35,719 nt of DNA. Source: Candidatus Aegiribacteria sp. GTDB lineage: Bacteria; Fermentibacterota; Fermentibacteria; Fermentibacterales; JCC-6. The stretch spans positions 1-35,719 of the forward strand of contig JAUWMQ010000012.1 of the NCBI GenBank assembly GCA_030613065.1. Direction: 5' to 3'. Position numbers and translations under genes: made by a program. The number at the start of each line of letters is the position of its first letter. The first letter of the stretch is position 1. This document shows positions 23,183 to 32,171 of this stretch, piece by piece. Below the pieces are notes generated by a model that saw nothing but the letters and a program-made list of their open reading frames with translations, was not told where the DNA came from and did not search any database.

Positions 23183-24468
23183 CTGGAAAGGGGATCTCCA
23201 GGGATTCCGGTGGCCCTGTCAAGAATAAGCTGCCTTGCCTTACTGAGCTTCATGGGAAGCGAGGGCAGCGTTGGAAACTCGCCATTTCGATAGACTGTTC
23301 TACCCGCCACCATGGTCAATACGATTCTCTCAGGCCATATCAGCTCAAGTAGATATCTTACAGGATCTTCTGCGAGCGCAAGTTCTTCCCACTCGTCATC
23401 TGAGGGTTCGATAAGAGTAATATCCGCGGTGAAATTCTCGGCAAGCCTTCCAGTATTCTTCCATCCCAGCGCCAGAGCAGCTGCTTGAGTAGTACTGTTG
23501 AACCAGAATTCTGTACCTGGTGATTTCTTAATCGAGGCAAGACCCATTGCCAGTCGCAGATCACCTGCCAGATCGAGTCGGTTGTTGCAGGGAGCCCCGT
23601 CGCTTGCAACGGTCACCCTGATGTTTGAGGAATTCATTGCAGGAATATCTGCTATACCACTTCCCAGCCTGAGATTTGTCCAGGGACAGTGCACCACGGT
23701 AGTCCCGGATTCCTGCAGTATTTTCATCTCTCCGTCCTGCAGATATATGCAGTGGGCAAGCAGTGTATCCGGACCGGTGAAACCCCTTCTGTTCAGAAAA
23801 TGTATATTGCCGTTACTCTCTCTAACGGACGGATGCCTGATCTCATCCGGGGATTCTGAGGCATGTGTTGTTCTCTTTATGCCTGAGGGAAGCCCGGCCA
23901 GCCATTCCCAGATACGTTCCGAACATGAAAGGGCGAATCTGGGCGTATACGCGTATGTCACAAGATCCCCGCAGGAATTTATCACCCTTTCGGTTTCCTC
24001 CTTCAACCAGGAGAGTTCCTCCGTTATCCAGTCGGGTCCCACATCCATCAGGGAATTGCCGGTGAGAGCCCTTGCTCCGGATCTTCTGAGAATATCAACG
24101 GTAACTTCTGAGTGCCTGAGTACTCCCATATCGAGAAGCCCCGTACATCCTGACGAGAATAATTCCTTCAACGATTGTATCACCGATACTGCAAGCGTAT
24201 CGGGTGTATGGGACGCTTCGAAGGGCCATATCCTGTTTTCAAGCCAGGGGAGAAGCGTTCTTCCTTCAGCCATCCCGCGGAACAATGTCTGTCCCAGATG
24301 AATATGTGACTGTATCAGACCGGGAATCGCGATACAGTTTTTCCATTTCCCGGTGGTTTTTCGTCCGGTGACGGATCCTATATGACCATTTTCCACTTCT
24401 ATGGAAAACCCGCCTGTAAAGAATTTACCGTTATCAATGATTCCAGCTACATCAAGTACTTTTTCCAT
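23179..24468 (-). CDS. Amidohydrolase, ATZ/TRZ-MtaD type (probable purine-nucleoside or related deaminase)
   Basis: About 429 residues. Metal-dependent amidohydrolase barrel: HxH in IQSHIHLGQTLFRGMAEG, a catalytic His in THASESPDE, LLAHCIYL, CPWTNLRLGSG, and the metal Asp in ASDGAPCNNRLDL. The SDGAPCNN signature is typical of the MTA/SAH or 5'-deoxyadenosine deaminase and chlorohydrolase group, but substrate cannot be read from sequence and a guanine-deaminase-like role is possible. The frame opens at TTG 24510; the ATG at 24468 (MEKVLDVAGIIDNG) matches the usual N-terminus, so I prefer it. It is cytoplasmic and lies in an operon with priA, with no obvious functional link. Confidence 0.83.
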   Translation of the reverse strand: MEKVLDVAGIIDNGKFFTGGFSIEVENGHIGSVTGRKTTGKWKNCIAIPGLIQSHIHLGQTLFRGMAEGRTLLPWLENRIWPFEASHTPDTLAVSVIQSLKELFSSGCTGLLDMGVLRHSEVTVDILRRSGARALTGNSLMDVGPDWITEELSWLKEETERVINSCGDLVTYAYTPRFALSCSERIWEWLAGLPSGIKRTTHASESPDEIRHPSVRESNGNIHFLNRRGFTGPDTLLAHCIYLQDGEMKILQESGTTVVHCPWTNLRLGSGIADIPAMNSSNIRVTVASDGAPCNNRLDLAGDLRLAMGLASIKKSPGTEFWFNSTTQAAALALGWKNTGRLAENFTADITLIEPSDDEWEELALAEDPVRYLLELIWPERIVLTMVAGRTVYRNGEFPTLPSLPMKLSKARQLILDRATGIPGDPLSR

Positions 24469-24611
24469 ATCCGTATTATGTACCAATCCTATGCTGATTG
24501 AAAAGCTCAACCATGGATTTAGAGGACACTTTTAGAAAATCTTATTAGATTCATTTGATTAATCGATAAAATCAACTACACCCGTCCGAGTATAGCCGGA
24601 GGGAGGTTTGT

Positions 24612-25925
24612 ATGAAAGCCTTAGTTATTCTTTTTGTTCCGCTTATTCTGGCTGCTTCTGCAGCCGAATTTGAGACGAAGCTCCTGGAGAACGGTTTAAC
24701 TGTCATTGTCAGCCCCGATAACACATCTCCTGTTGTGACGATCTGTATTGCTGTGAAAACGGGAGCAACATGCGAGATTCCCGAAACAAATGGTCTGGCG
24801 CATTTTTACGAGCATATGTTCTTCAAGGGGAATGAAGCTCTGCCGGATCAGACCGCTTACAATCGCCGAATGGGAGAGCTTGGAATAATCCAGAACGGTA
24901 CTACCTCCGCTGAGAAAGTTCAGTATTTCATTACACTGGGAAGTGAGAATTTTCAGGAGGGGCTCGAGTTCATGTACGATGCCATTTCCTCACCTCTCTT
25001 CGACCAGGAAGAGATGGAAAGGGAGCGCGAGGTTATAATGAACGAGTATGACAGGGGACTGACAAGCCCCTTTCATAATCTTTATCTCGCGCAGGAGGAA
25101 GTCATCTATACCAATGCCCCATGGAGACAAAGCCCCATCGGAGTTCCGGAAGTTATCCAGGCCGCTGCGCCCCACGCTATGCATTCTTTTCAGGAGCACT
25201 ATTACACTCCTGACAATTCAGCATTAATAATTACCGGCGATGTCGGTTATGAAGAAGCTTTCAGACTGGCCGAAGAGCAGTTCCGGGACTGGAAGTATGG
25301 GGGCAGCAGTAATTACGACAGTCTCCCGGTGCTTATCAGCATTGAAAGGGATACTACAGTCTTTGTTGACAGTCCCTCTGGTGCGGGATACGTGTCTGTG
25401 GTGTACGAAGGTCCATCGATATCAACAGATCCCGGAGACAGTTATCCGGCAGACGTATGGGGTTCGTACCTTTCCCTCATGAGCAGGGAATTCTACACAG
25501 ACCTGGTTACGAATGGGCCCTTTATCAATGTATACGGTTCGTACTATACACAGCGCTTTTCACCCTCTATAACTTTTGCGGGAATGGTGCCGCCTGACAG
25601 GGCTGAAGAGGCGCTGGACCTTCTTCTTGAAGAGATCCAGCAACTTCAGTCCCCTGATTATTACGATGAAGAGGGTATCCTGCTGGCAAAAGAGGACCTT
25701 TACCGTCACAGAATTCTGGCAGAGGAGACTTCCAGAGATGTAGCTGTGGAATCCATGCCTTTCTGGTGGGTAGTTGCCGGCAGCCTGGATTACTACGTTA
25801 CCTACCAGGACAGTCTTGATGCTGTGGAACCGTCCGACATTAACGAATTTCTGGAAACCTGGATTACTGGAAAACCCCGCGCTGCATTTGTCATGATGCC
25901 ACTCGACGGAGAGGTGAGCCGATAA
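24612..25925 (+). CDS. M16 zinc metallopeptidase, catalytic subunit (exported)
   Basis: 437 residues with a cleavable signal peptide (about 1-18, ...LAASAA). The inverzincin site is H64-F-Y-E67-H68, and the downstream glutamate lies in MEREREVIMNEYDR. The M16B fold shows the GLAHFYEHMFFKG block, FITLGSENFQEGLEFM and HYYTPDNSALIITGDV. It cuts peptides in the periplasm or at the envelope. GGAGGGAGG lies just upstream of the ATG. It overlaps the next M16 gene by 1 bp, and that gene lacks the zinc motif, so the two should form the usual active/inactive heterodimer. Confidence 0.93.
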   Translation: MKALVILFVPLILAASAAEFETKLLENGLTVIVSPDNTSPVVTICIAVKTGATCEIPETNGLAHFYEHMFFKGNEALPDQTAYNRRMGELGIIQNGTTSAEKVQYFITLGSENFQEGLEFMYDAISSPLFDQEEMEREREVIMNEYDRGLTSPFHNLYLAQEEVIYTNAPWRQSPIGVPEVIQAAAPHAMHSFQEHYYTPDNSALIITGDVGYEEAFRLAEEQFRDWKYGGSSNYDSLPVLISIERDTTVFVDSPSGAGYVSVVYEGPSISTDPGDSYPADVWGSYLSLMSREFYTDLVTNGPFINVYGSYYTQRFSPSITFAGMVPPDRAEEALDLLLEEIQQLQSPDYYDEEGILLAKEDLYRHRILAEETSRDVAVESMPFWWVVAGSLDYYVTYQDSLDAVEPSDINEFLETWITGKPRAAFVMMPLDGEVSR

Positions 25926-27229
25926 TGAAGATTATCTGTATTACAGCTGCTGTCCTGCTTGGTTCGTTGTATGCGTCGGTTCCCGACGACGTGGAGGAAT
26001 TTATTCTTTCCAACGGTATCCCTGTCATCACCAGAACCATTGATAATAACGATATAGAGGGCGTTTCTCTTTTCATAATAGGCGGTTCCAGCGCTTTAAC
26101 GGAAGAGACGCAGGGCCTTGAACGGTTTTCTCTTGAGTGCGCAATGATGGGGTCGGAGGATTTTCCCGGACTGCAATGGCGCGAACTGATGGACAGAACA
26201 CAGGCTGAATGGACCAGCAGTTTTAACTACGATTACAGCAGGTATCACCTCCGATGCATAAGTGAAGATCTACCGGTGCTCACTACTGCATTCGGTAACT
26301 CTCTGCTGAATCCGGAGCTTGAGGAGCAGGCATTTGAACAGGTACGCACAAGCACCATTCATGATCTGCAGGAGAAGTACAACGATCCGGACAGCTGGAT
26401 ATGGTTTGTGGCTAACGATGCATTCATGCCCGGACACACTTACAGGCGGCTTCCCGAAGGTACAGTTGAGACAGTATCCGGCTTCACAAGGGAAGATGTC
26501 TCGAATATGCTTGAGGAGAGAATACGCTCAGGGAATCTGCTTATTACGCACGCCGGGCCTACGGAACCTGAAGCGCTGCGGAGTATACTGGAACTTGCCT
26601 TCGGTGGTATACCTGAAAGTGGACAGGTGTTCCAGCAGGTTGAACCCTTTACGGTCAACAGGGATACGGTTGTTGTTCAGCACAGAGAAGTGTCCACAGC
26701 CTATGCCGTTGTTAAATTCCACGCTCCACCCCAGGGCCATGAGGATCTACTGCCCTTCCGTGCCGCAATGACAGTTGTTTACGATCTCTTATGGCAAGTA
26801 CTTAGAACCGACAACGCTCTGACATACGCAACACATTCTGGTGCAACCCGGTATAGAGAAAACTGGGGCTACATGTACGTCAGTTCTCCGCAGCCTGTTC
26901 TTGCCTGCTCACTTATGGCAGGAGTGCTTGCGGACGTGATCGAAAATCCCGTTGAAGAGGACATTGTCAGGGGAACGATAGAGAAGAGCAGGACACTTGA
27001 GAACCTCAGTGCTGCCAGCAAGGACGATCAGTGCTGGATGATGGGGAATTTTGAAATCTGCACAGGAGACTGGCGAAACGCCTACACAGTGTTCGATAAC
27101 GTTTCGGAGCTGTCATCCGAAGACCTCAGTGCAGTATTGGACAGATGGGTAGGTTACGGAGCCTGGGGAATCATTGCTGACACAACAGTTGTTTCTGTTG
27201 ATCAGCTTCAGCCCTGGTCACTCAAATAA
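25925..27229 (+). CDS. M16 peptidase-like subunit without zinc motif (exported)
   Basis: 434 residues with a signal peptide (about 1-18). The M16 fold is evident (VEEFILSNGIPVITRTIDN, GVSLFIIGGSSAL, SRYHLRC, ALTYATHSGATRYRENWGYMYV), but the HxxEH position reads GLERFSLECAMMG, so it cannot bind zinc. Such inactive partners contribute the conserved Arg-Tyr pair to the active subunit's substrate site. It is coupled to the catalytic subunit by a TAATG overlap. The following lipoprotein starts 10 bp later. Confidence 0.88.
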   Translation: MKIICITAAVLLGSLYASVPDDVEEFILSNGIPVITRTIDNNDIEGVSLFIIGGSSALTEETQGLERFSLECAMMGSEDFPGLQWRELMDRTQAEWTSSFNYDYSRYHLRCISEDLPVLTTAFGNSLLNPELEEQAFEQVRTSTIHDLQEKYNDPDSWIWFVANDAFMPGHTYRRLPEGTVETVSGFTREDVSNMLEERIRSGNLLITHAGPTEPEALRSILELAFGGIPESGQVFQQVEPFTVNRDTVVVQHREVSTAYAVVKFHAPPQGHEDLLPFRAAMTVVYDLLWQVLRTDNALTYATHSGATRYRENWGYMYVSSPQPVLACSLMAGVLADVIENPVEEDIVRGTIEKSRTLENLSAASKDDQCWMMGNFEICTGDWRNAYTVFDNVSELSSEDLSAVLDRWVGYGAWGIIADTTVVSVDQLQPWSLK

Positions 27230-27239
27230 GGGGATTGCC

Positions 27240-27569
27240 ATGAAGTACTTATTAACAATAATCATTGTTCTTATCGCTGCGTGCGGTACTACGCAGCGCA
27301 TTCAGGACGAATATCTTCATTATACCGGATCGACTCAGGTAATGGCTGTCGGTACCCGTTCTGAGACAGTGGTTTTTGAGGACTATGAAACAGGAGAACG
27401 GTTTGCCCTTGTGGGTGATCTTGCTCGTGAACTGGTTCCGCAGTACGGCCTTACAATTATTGTAACTGTCATCCCAACTGAAGCAGGCTGGTCAATGGAC
27501 CCTGATCTGCAGAAACTTAAGCTAATAGAATACGTCCTGATAGGATCAGAGGAGGACGTATACGAGTGA
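27240..27569 (+). CDS. Small lipoprotein of unknown function
   Basis: 109 residues from the ATG at 27240; the longer frame to 27174 lies inside the M16 gene. The signal MKYLLTIIIVLIAACG carries a lipobox with Cys15. The mature part (about 95 residues) contains the beta-rich MAVGTRSETVVFEDYETGERFALVGDLA and ends acidic. I do not recognise a family. It is in an operon with the M16 pair. Confidence 0.8.
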   Translation: MKYLLTIIIVLIAACGTTQRIQDEYLHYTGSTQVMAVGTRSETVVFEDYETGERFALVGDLARELVPQYGLTIIVTVIPTEAGWSMDPDLQKLKLIEYVLIGSEEDVYE

Positions 27570-27635
27570 TCATGCGGCTGGTATGATCTGCTGATAAACC
27601 GATAGATTCCGAACGCTTCAGCTGAATGGAGACTT

Positions 27636-29435
27636 TTGAAATCAGTATCACATAAGAAGAAAATTAACAAATCCAGTCTGAAGCTTCTGTTCAAGAGAAT
27701 TCTCAAGCATAAGAAAGCTATTGGCCTGGGGCTTTGCACCCTCATAATAGTTGATGCCATGCAGCTCATTGTCCCGAAGGTTTTCGAAAAGGTTATCGAC
27801 AGCCTGGCCAGTGGGATGGCGACCAACTCTCTTCTGCTTAAGCTGGGATTCCTGATACTCGGGCTTTATCTGATCATGGGCATCTTCCGGTTCTTCTGGA
27901 GATATCTTGTCATCGGTTCAAGCCACAGGATCGACAGGAATATTAGACAGGAACTTTACGATCATCTTCAGACACTCTCTCCACAGTATTACGATCAGAC
28001 CAAGGTGGGCGATATCATGGCCCACGCAACTAACGACATAAGTGCAATACGAATGGCCACCGGTATTGCGACAATAGCGTCGTTCGATGCTATTTTTCTT
28101 TCGGTGTCCAGCATCACCATCATGACTATCATGAACTGGAGACTTACCCTTCTTACTATGATACCTCTTCCTCTTATTGCTTTTATGATGCTGAAGTTCG
28201 GAGCTCTGATCCATAAGAGGTTCGAATCTGTTCAGAAAGCTTTCTCAACACTTACCGAGAAAGCCCAGGAATCCCTCTCAGGGGTGAGGGTTATAAAGGC
28301 CTACGGAGATGAGCAATCGGAAGACAGATACTTCTCTGAGAAGGCCGAGGACTGTGTCCTGCAGAATGTCAGACTTGCCCGGATCTGGGGAATGTTCCAG
28401 CCGATGATCGGTGCCCTTGCCATGGTCAGCATGGCCATACTGCTTGGTGCAGGAGGTTCGATGGTTATAAAAGGAGTCATCTCACTGGGTGAATTTGTCG
28501 CCTTTTCCAGTTACCTGATGATGCTTATATGGCCGATGATAGCAATAGGTTGGGTGGTCAATCTGCTTCAGAGGGGTGCTGCCAGTATGGACAGACTTCA
28601 GAAGATTTTCACAACCTTGCCTGATATCGTAGATGGCGCAAAGGATATTGAACCCGAGCCTGCCATAATTGTGAAAAACCTTTCCTTCACCTATCCCGGC
28701 ACCGAAATAGAGGTTCTTAAGGATGTATCCTTTCATCTGCCGGCAGGAGGAACTCTTGGTATTGTCGGACGTACCGGATCGGGCAAGACTACTCTTGTTG
28801 AGCTTCTGATGAGGCTGTACGATCCCCCCGAAGGTACGGTTTTTCTGGGGGAACTTGATGTTCATGAAATGAAACTGGCAAACATACGTGGACTCTTCGG
28901 GTACGTTCCCCAGGAGACATTCCTGTTCGCCATGTCCATCGCTGACAACATAGCCTTCGGAAATAGTGATGTATCCCGCGAAATGATTAAGGAATTGTCT
29001 TCCGTTGTTGATATAGATAATGAGATACAGGGCTTTACCGACGGGTACGATACAATGGTGGGAGAGAGAGGGGTTACCCTCTCCGGAGGGCAGAAGCAGA
29101 GGGTAGCGATTGCCAGGGCACTTGCAGTAGAACCCAGCATACTCGTTCTGGATGATTCTCTTTCCAGTGTCGATACTGAAACTGAAGCCGCCATTCTGAA
29201 TCGCCTGAAGAAGGACATAAGTGATCTGACAAGCATCCTTATCGCCCACAGGATAAGCACCATACAGAATGCCGACAACATCATCGTAATGGATGATGGC
29301 AGGATAGTCGAACATGGAACCCATATTGAACTCCTGGAGCATGACGGATTCTATGCCGAGCTTTTCAGAATGCAGCAGCTGGAGGAAGAAGCAATGAAGG
29401 AAGAAACCCTCAACAGTGAAGGGGGTGAAGGCTGA
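27636..29435 (+). CDS. ABC exporter, half-transporter with degenerate catalytic site
   Basis: 599 residues: six-helix exporter domain (about 20-320), then the nucleotide-binding domain. Walker A GRTGSGKTT begins at residue 378; the signature LSGGQKQR is canonical; Walker B ends VLDDS with Asp507 where the catalytic Glu belongs. That Asp is the mark of the degenerate-site subunit in heterodimeric exporters such as TM287. TTG start at 27636 with GGAG 4 nt upstream. It overlaps the next half-transporter by 1 bp. Substrate unknown; lipid or drug/peptide export is typical. Confidence 0.92.
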   Translation: MKSVSHKKKINKSSLKLLFKRILKHKKAIGLGLCTLIIVDAMQLIVPKVFEKVIDSLASGMATNSLLLKLGFLILGLYLIMGIFRFFWRYLVIGSSHRIDRNIRQELYDHLQTLSPQYYDQTKVGDIMAHATNDISAIRMATGIATIASFDAIFLSVSSITIMTIMNWRLTLLTMIPLPLIAFMMLKFGALIHKRFESVQKAFSTLTEKAQESLSGVRVIKAYGDEQSEDRYFSEKAEDCVLQNVRLARIWGMFQPMIGALAMVSMAILLGAGGSMVIKGVISLGEFVAFSSYLMMLIWPMIAIGWVVNLLQRGAASMDRLQKIFTTLPDIVDGAKDIEPEPAIIVKNLSFTYPGTEIEVLKDVSFHLPAGGTLGIVGRTGSGKTTLVELLMRLYDPPEGTVFLGELDVHEMKLANIRGLFGYVPQETFLFAMSIADNIAFGNSDVSREMIKELSSVVDIDNEIQGFTDGYDTMVGERGVTLSGGQKQRVAIARALAVEPSILVLDDSLSSVDTETEAAILNRLKKDISDLTSILIAHRISTIQNADNIIVMDDGRIVEHGTHIELLEHDGFYAELFRMQQLEEEAMKEETLNSEGGEG

Positions 29436-31522
29436 TGCGTGACAATCCATTCGTAGAAGATGCAGCTGGAGGGAAGATGTACGACCGCGCCCTTATCAGG
29501 AGACTGCTCCGATATGTAAAACCGCATCGACGCCTGATCTTCCTGGCCATGTTCTTCATGGTCATTACTGCCGGAATCGAGCTGCTCATTCCTTACATAA
29601 CAAAAGTGGGAATTGATAATTACCTGGCGAAGCTCTACCAGATTTATTCGGCTCCAGCAGCGGTATGTACAGAACTTGTTGAATCGTCACAGGATACAAC
29701 CGACTTCATTCCCGTTTCAGCAGACACTCTGCTGCTTGTCCGGAAAGCGGCGCTCGATAGGATGGACCCGACGGAGCGGGTTGAGATGGAGAATGACGGC
29801 AACCTCTCAAGGGAGACATACTACCTCTTCCCCGGAGACAGATCTAACGGGCATACGGGCGAAGTCATTGATGGTTACTGGATTGTACCCGAAACGGAAC
29901 TCTCCAGCGTACCTCTTTCGGTGATCGTAGATGTCAGAGGCGATGATATCGCCGGTATAAGCAGGCTCGCCTGGTTACTTGGCATACTGATAGTAATAAG
30001 CCTTGCAGCAGGATACGGTCATGTCATGACCCTGGTGGTGGCGGGGCAGAGATCCATGTTTGATGTCAGAACTGAATTATTCAGGCATATACAGCACCTG
30101 TCACTCAAGTTCTATTCTCAGAATCCCATAGGAAGGCTTGTTACCAGGGTAACAAACGACATCGAAGCCCTCAATGAAATGTTCACAGCGGTCCTTGTTA
30201 ACCTTGTCAAGGATGTTATTCTGATAGTCGGTACAGCCATAATTCTCTTTCTTCTGAACTGGAGACTCGCTCTGGTTTCCCTCTCTGTTGCTCCGGTTTT
30301 CATAGTCGTTACCGTGATCTTCCGCGTTAAGGCAAGGGGTGCTTACAGGCTTGTAAGGAAATTCCTCGCCAAACTTAATTCAAGGCTTTCAGAAGATCTC
30401 AGCGGAATAAAGATCGTACAGGTTTTCAGGCAGGAGAAAAGGCGGAGAGACGAATATCAGGAGACCAACACAAACTATTTCAAGGCTAACATGAAGCAGA
30501 TGGTTATCTTCGGTATCTTCAGACCGCTGATTGAGATAACAGCGGCTGTCGGTGTCGCTCTTGTACTGGTTTACGGTGGAGGCAACGTTCTCACCGGTGG
30601 TCTTACCATAGGTGCCCTCGTAGCCTTCATAAGCTACGTGAGACAGATGTTCCAGCCACTGGCGGATATAAGCCAGAAGTACAACATAATGCAGAGTGCT
30701 ATGGCTGCGGGGGAGAGAATTTTCGCAATACTCGATACCGAACCTGAGATAGCTGATAAATCTTCCGCAAGGGATACAGCTCTAACAGGTACCATTGAAT
30801 TTGATGACGTAACCTTCTCTTACGAAACGGACAGAAAGGTTCTCCGTCATGTCAGTTTCAAGGTCGAATCAGGAAAGAGTGTTGCGCTGGTGGGTCCCAC
30901 GGGAGCGGGGAAAACTTCTATAATCAGCCTTCTATGCAGATTCTACGATGTTGATTCAGGCAGGATACTCCTGGATGGCATCGATCTGAGGGATCTGCCT
31001 GTACAGACACTGAGGGAGAGCATTTCCATTGTCCTGCAGGACGCCTTCATCTTCAGCAGGAGTATAGAGGACAACATACGTCTGGGACAGGATCTTTCAA
31101 GAGAACAGGTACTCAAAGCTTCGGACATGGTTCAGGTCACGCCCTTCATCGAAAAACTGCCGGAGGGTTTCGATACTGTCATGGCTGAAAGGGGAGCCAC
31201 CCTCTCAACGGGACAGAAACAGCTTATCTGCTTCGCCAGAGCTCTGGCTCACGACCCGAGGATTCTCGTACTTGATGAAGCCACGAGCAACGTTGACCCT
31301 GCAACAGAGCAGCTGATACAGAACGCCATAGATGTGCTTATGAAGAATCGTACCAGTATCGTGGTTGCCCACAGGCTCAGCACAATACAGAAGGCTGATC
31401 AGATACTTGTAATAGACGACGGAAGGATACTTGAAAGAGGTAACCATCAGGAATTGCTTGCCAGGAGAGGTATCTACTACAATCTCTACCTTCTTCAGTA
31501 CGCGGCAAACAATAATTCCTGA
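29435..31522 (+). CDS. ABC exporter, half-transporter with large TM1-TM2 loop insertion
   Basis: 695 residues, about 100 longer than usual. Helix 1 is about 35-56 and helix 2 about 180-200; the 115 or so residues between them (normally a short external loop) form an acidic, soluble-looking extracytoplasmic domain. The nucleotide-binding domain has Walker A GPTGAGKTS, signature LSTGQ (590-594, Thr replacing Gly) and Walker B VLDEA with catalytic Glu615. The altered signature with an intact Glu complements the partner's canonical signature with Asp, as in TM287/288. The external insert may serve substrate recognition or docking. Confidence 0.92.
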   Translation: MRDNPFVEDAAGGKMYDRALIRRLLRYVKPHRRLIFLAMFFMVITAGIELLIPYITKVGIDNYLAKLYQIYSAPAAVCTELVESSQDTTDFIPVSADTLLLVRKAALDRMDPTERVEMENDGNLSRETYYLFPGDRSNGHTGEVIDGYWIVPETELSSVPLSVIVDVRGDDIAGISRLAWLLGILIVISLAAGYGHVMTLVVAGQRSMFDVRTELFRHIQHLSLKFYSQNPIGRLVTRVTNDIEALNEMFTAVLVNLVKDVILIVGTAIILFLLNWRLALVSLSVAPVFIVVTVIFRVKARGAYRLVRKFLAKLNSRLSEDLSGIKIVQVFRQEKRRRDEYQETNTNYFKANMKQMVIFGIFRPLIEITAAVGVALVLVYGGGNVLTGGLTIGALVAFISYVRQMFQPLADISQKYNIMQSAMAAGERIFAILDTEPEIADKSSARDTALTGTIEFDDVTFSYETDRKVLRHVSFKVESGKSVALVGPTGAGKTSIISLLCRFYDVDSGRILLDGIDLRDLPVQTLRESISIVLQDAFIFSRSIEDNIRLGQDLSREQVLKASDMVQVTPFIEKLPEGFDTVMAERGATLSTGQKQLICFARALAHDPRILVLDEATSNVDPATEQLIQNAIDVLMKNRTSIVVAHRLSTIQKADQILVIDDGRILERGNHQELLARRGIYYNLYLLQYAANNNS

Positions 31523-31637
31523 TCCATAACTGACCTTCTGAGGGAATTCTTACTATCGGTCTGGGGTTATACTTTCGATACTGCGGAAGTATACTAACAA
31601 ATGCAGTTGATACAACGGTTTTCAAGGAATGGATGAA

Positions 31638-32171
31638 ATGAAAGTCAATGTATTTCTGAGGACATCATTATTAATCCTGGCACTGATGCCGCTTATTCTG
31701 CCTGGTTGCGTACATTCAACTTCACGTATCAGCATTTACGATCGCTTTCTGGTGTCTTCTGATAATACTATCACGGATATAGTAACCGGTCTTCAATGGA
31801 AGGTCGGCCCGAACAAGGATTTCGACTGGTACGACGCCTGGATATGGATAGAAAATCTTGGTGGCAACTGGAGAATGCCCACCCATGACGAGCTTGAACA
31901 ACTTTACACTGCAAGCATTACAACTTTAACATGGGGTCCCTTTGATAATAGTGGATGGCTTGTCTGGTCTGTGGATTTCGGACGCAGGAATATGTCTTTC
32001 CTGTTCTGTTTCATTCCCTACGATGTTTTTCGCGGCAGCCACATGGGTGTGTCTACCGGACAACGTGTCTTTGCGGTACTTTCCCCTCCCGGATACTGGA
32101 TAAACGCCCAACGTACATTCCGCAGTTTGAACCTATGCGGTTTTCTCTTGTCTCGCCTATACTCAGGATAG
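31638..32171 (+). CDS. Lipoprotein with Lcl/DUF1566-like domain
   Basis: 177 residues from ATG 31638 (AAGGA 9 nt upstream); an ATG at 31629 has no room for a ribosome site. The signal ends LILPGC (lipidated Cys near 24). The mature part has ITDIVTGLQWK, DWYDAWIWIENLGGNWRMPTHDELEQLY and RVFAVLSP, matching the Lcl_C/DUF1566 layout (TGL.W, Y..A...C..L, WRLPT..EL, FAVR). The natural domain end is near FAVLSPPG; the last 30 residues continue into a 119-bp overlap with the convergent radical SAM gene and look unlike any domain, suggesting loss of an earlier stop. Function unknown. Confidence 0.75.
   Translation: MKVNVFLRTSLLILALMPLILPGCVHSTSRISIYDRFLVSSDNTITDIVTGLQWKVGPNKDFDWYDAWIWIENLGGNWRMPTHDELEQLYTASITTLTWGPFDNSGWLVWSVDFGRRNMSFLFCFIPYDVFRGSHMGVSTGQRVFAVLSPPGYWINAQRTFRSLNLCGFLLSRLYSG

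Noticed and set aside
23498-24301. Plus-strand 267-codon open frame
   Set aside because: Antisense to the amidohydrolase with its full set of metal-binding motifs.
28482-29450. Minus-strand 322-codon open frame
   Set aside because: It is antisense to the first ABC half-transporter, whose motifs are unambiguous; the antisense protein has no recognisable domain.
31570-31595. Hairpin between the ABC operon and the Lcl-like gene as a terminator
   Set aside because: An imperfect ATACTTTC/GGAAGTAT stem without a following T-run.
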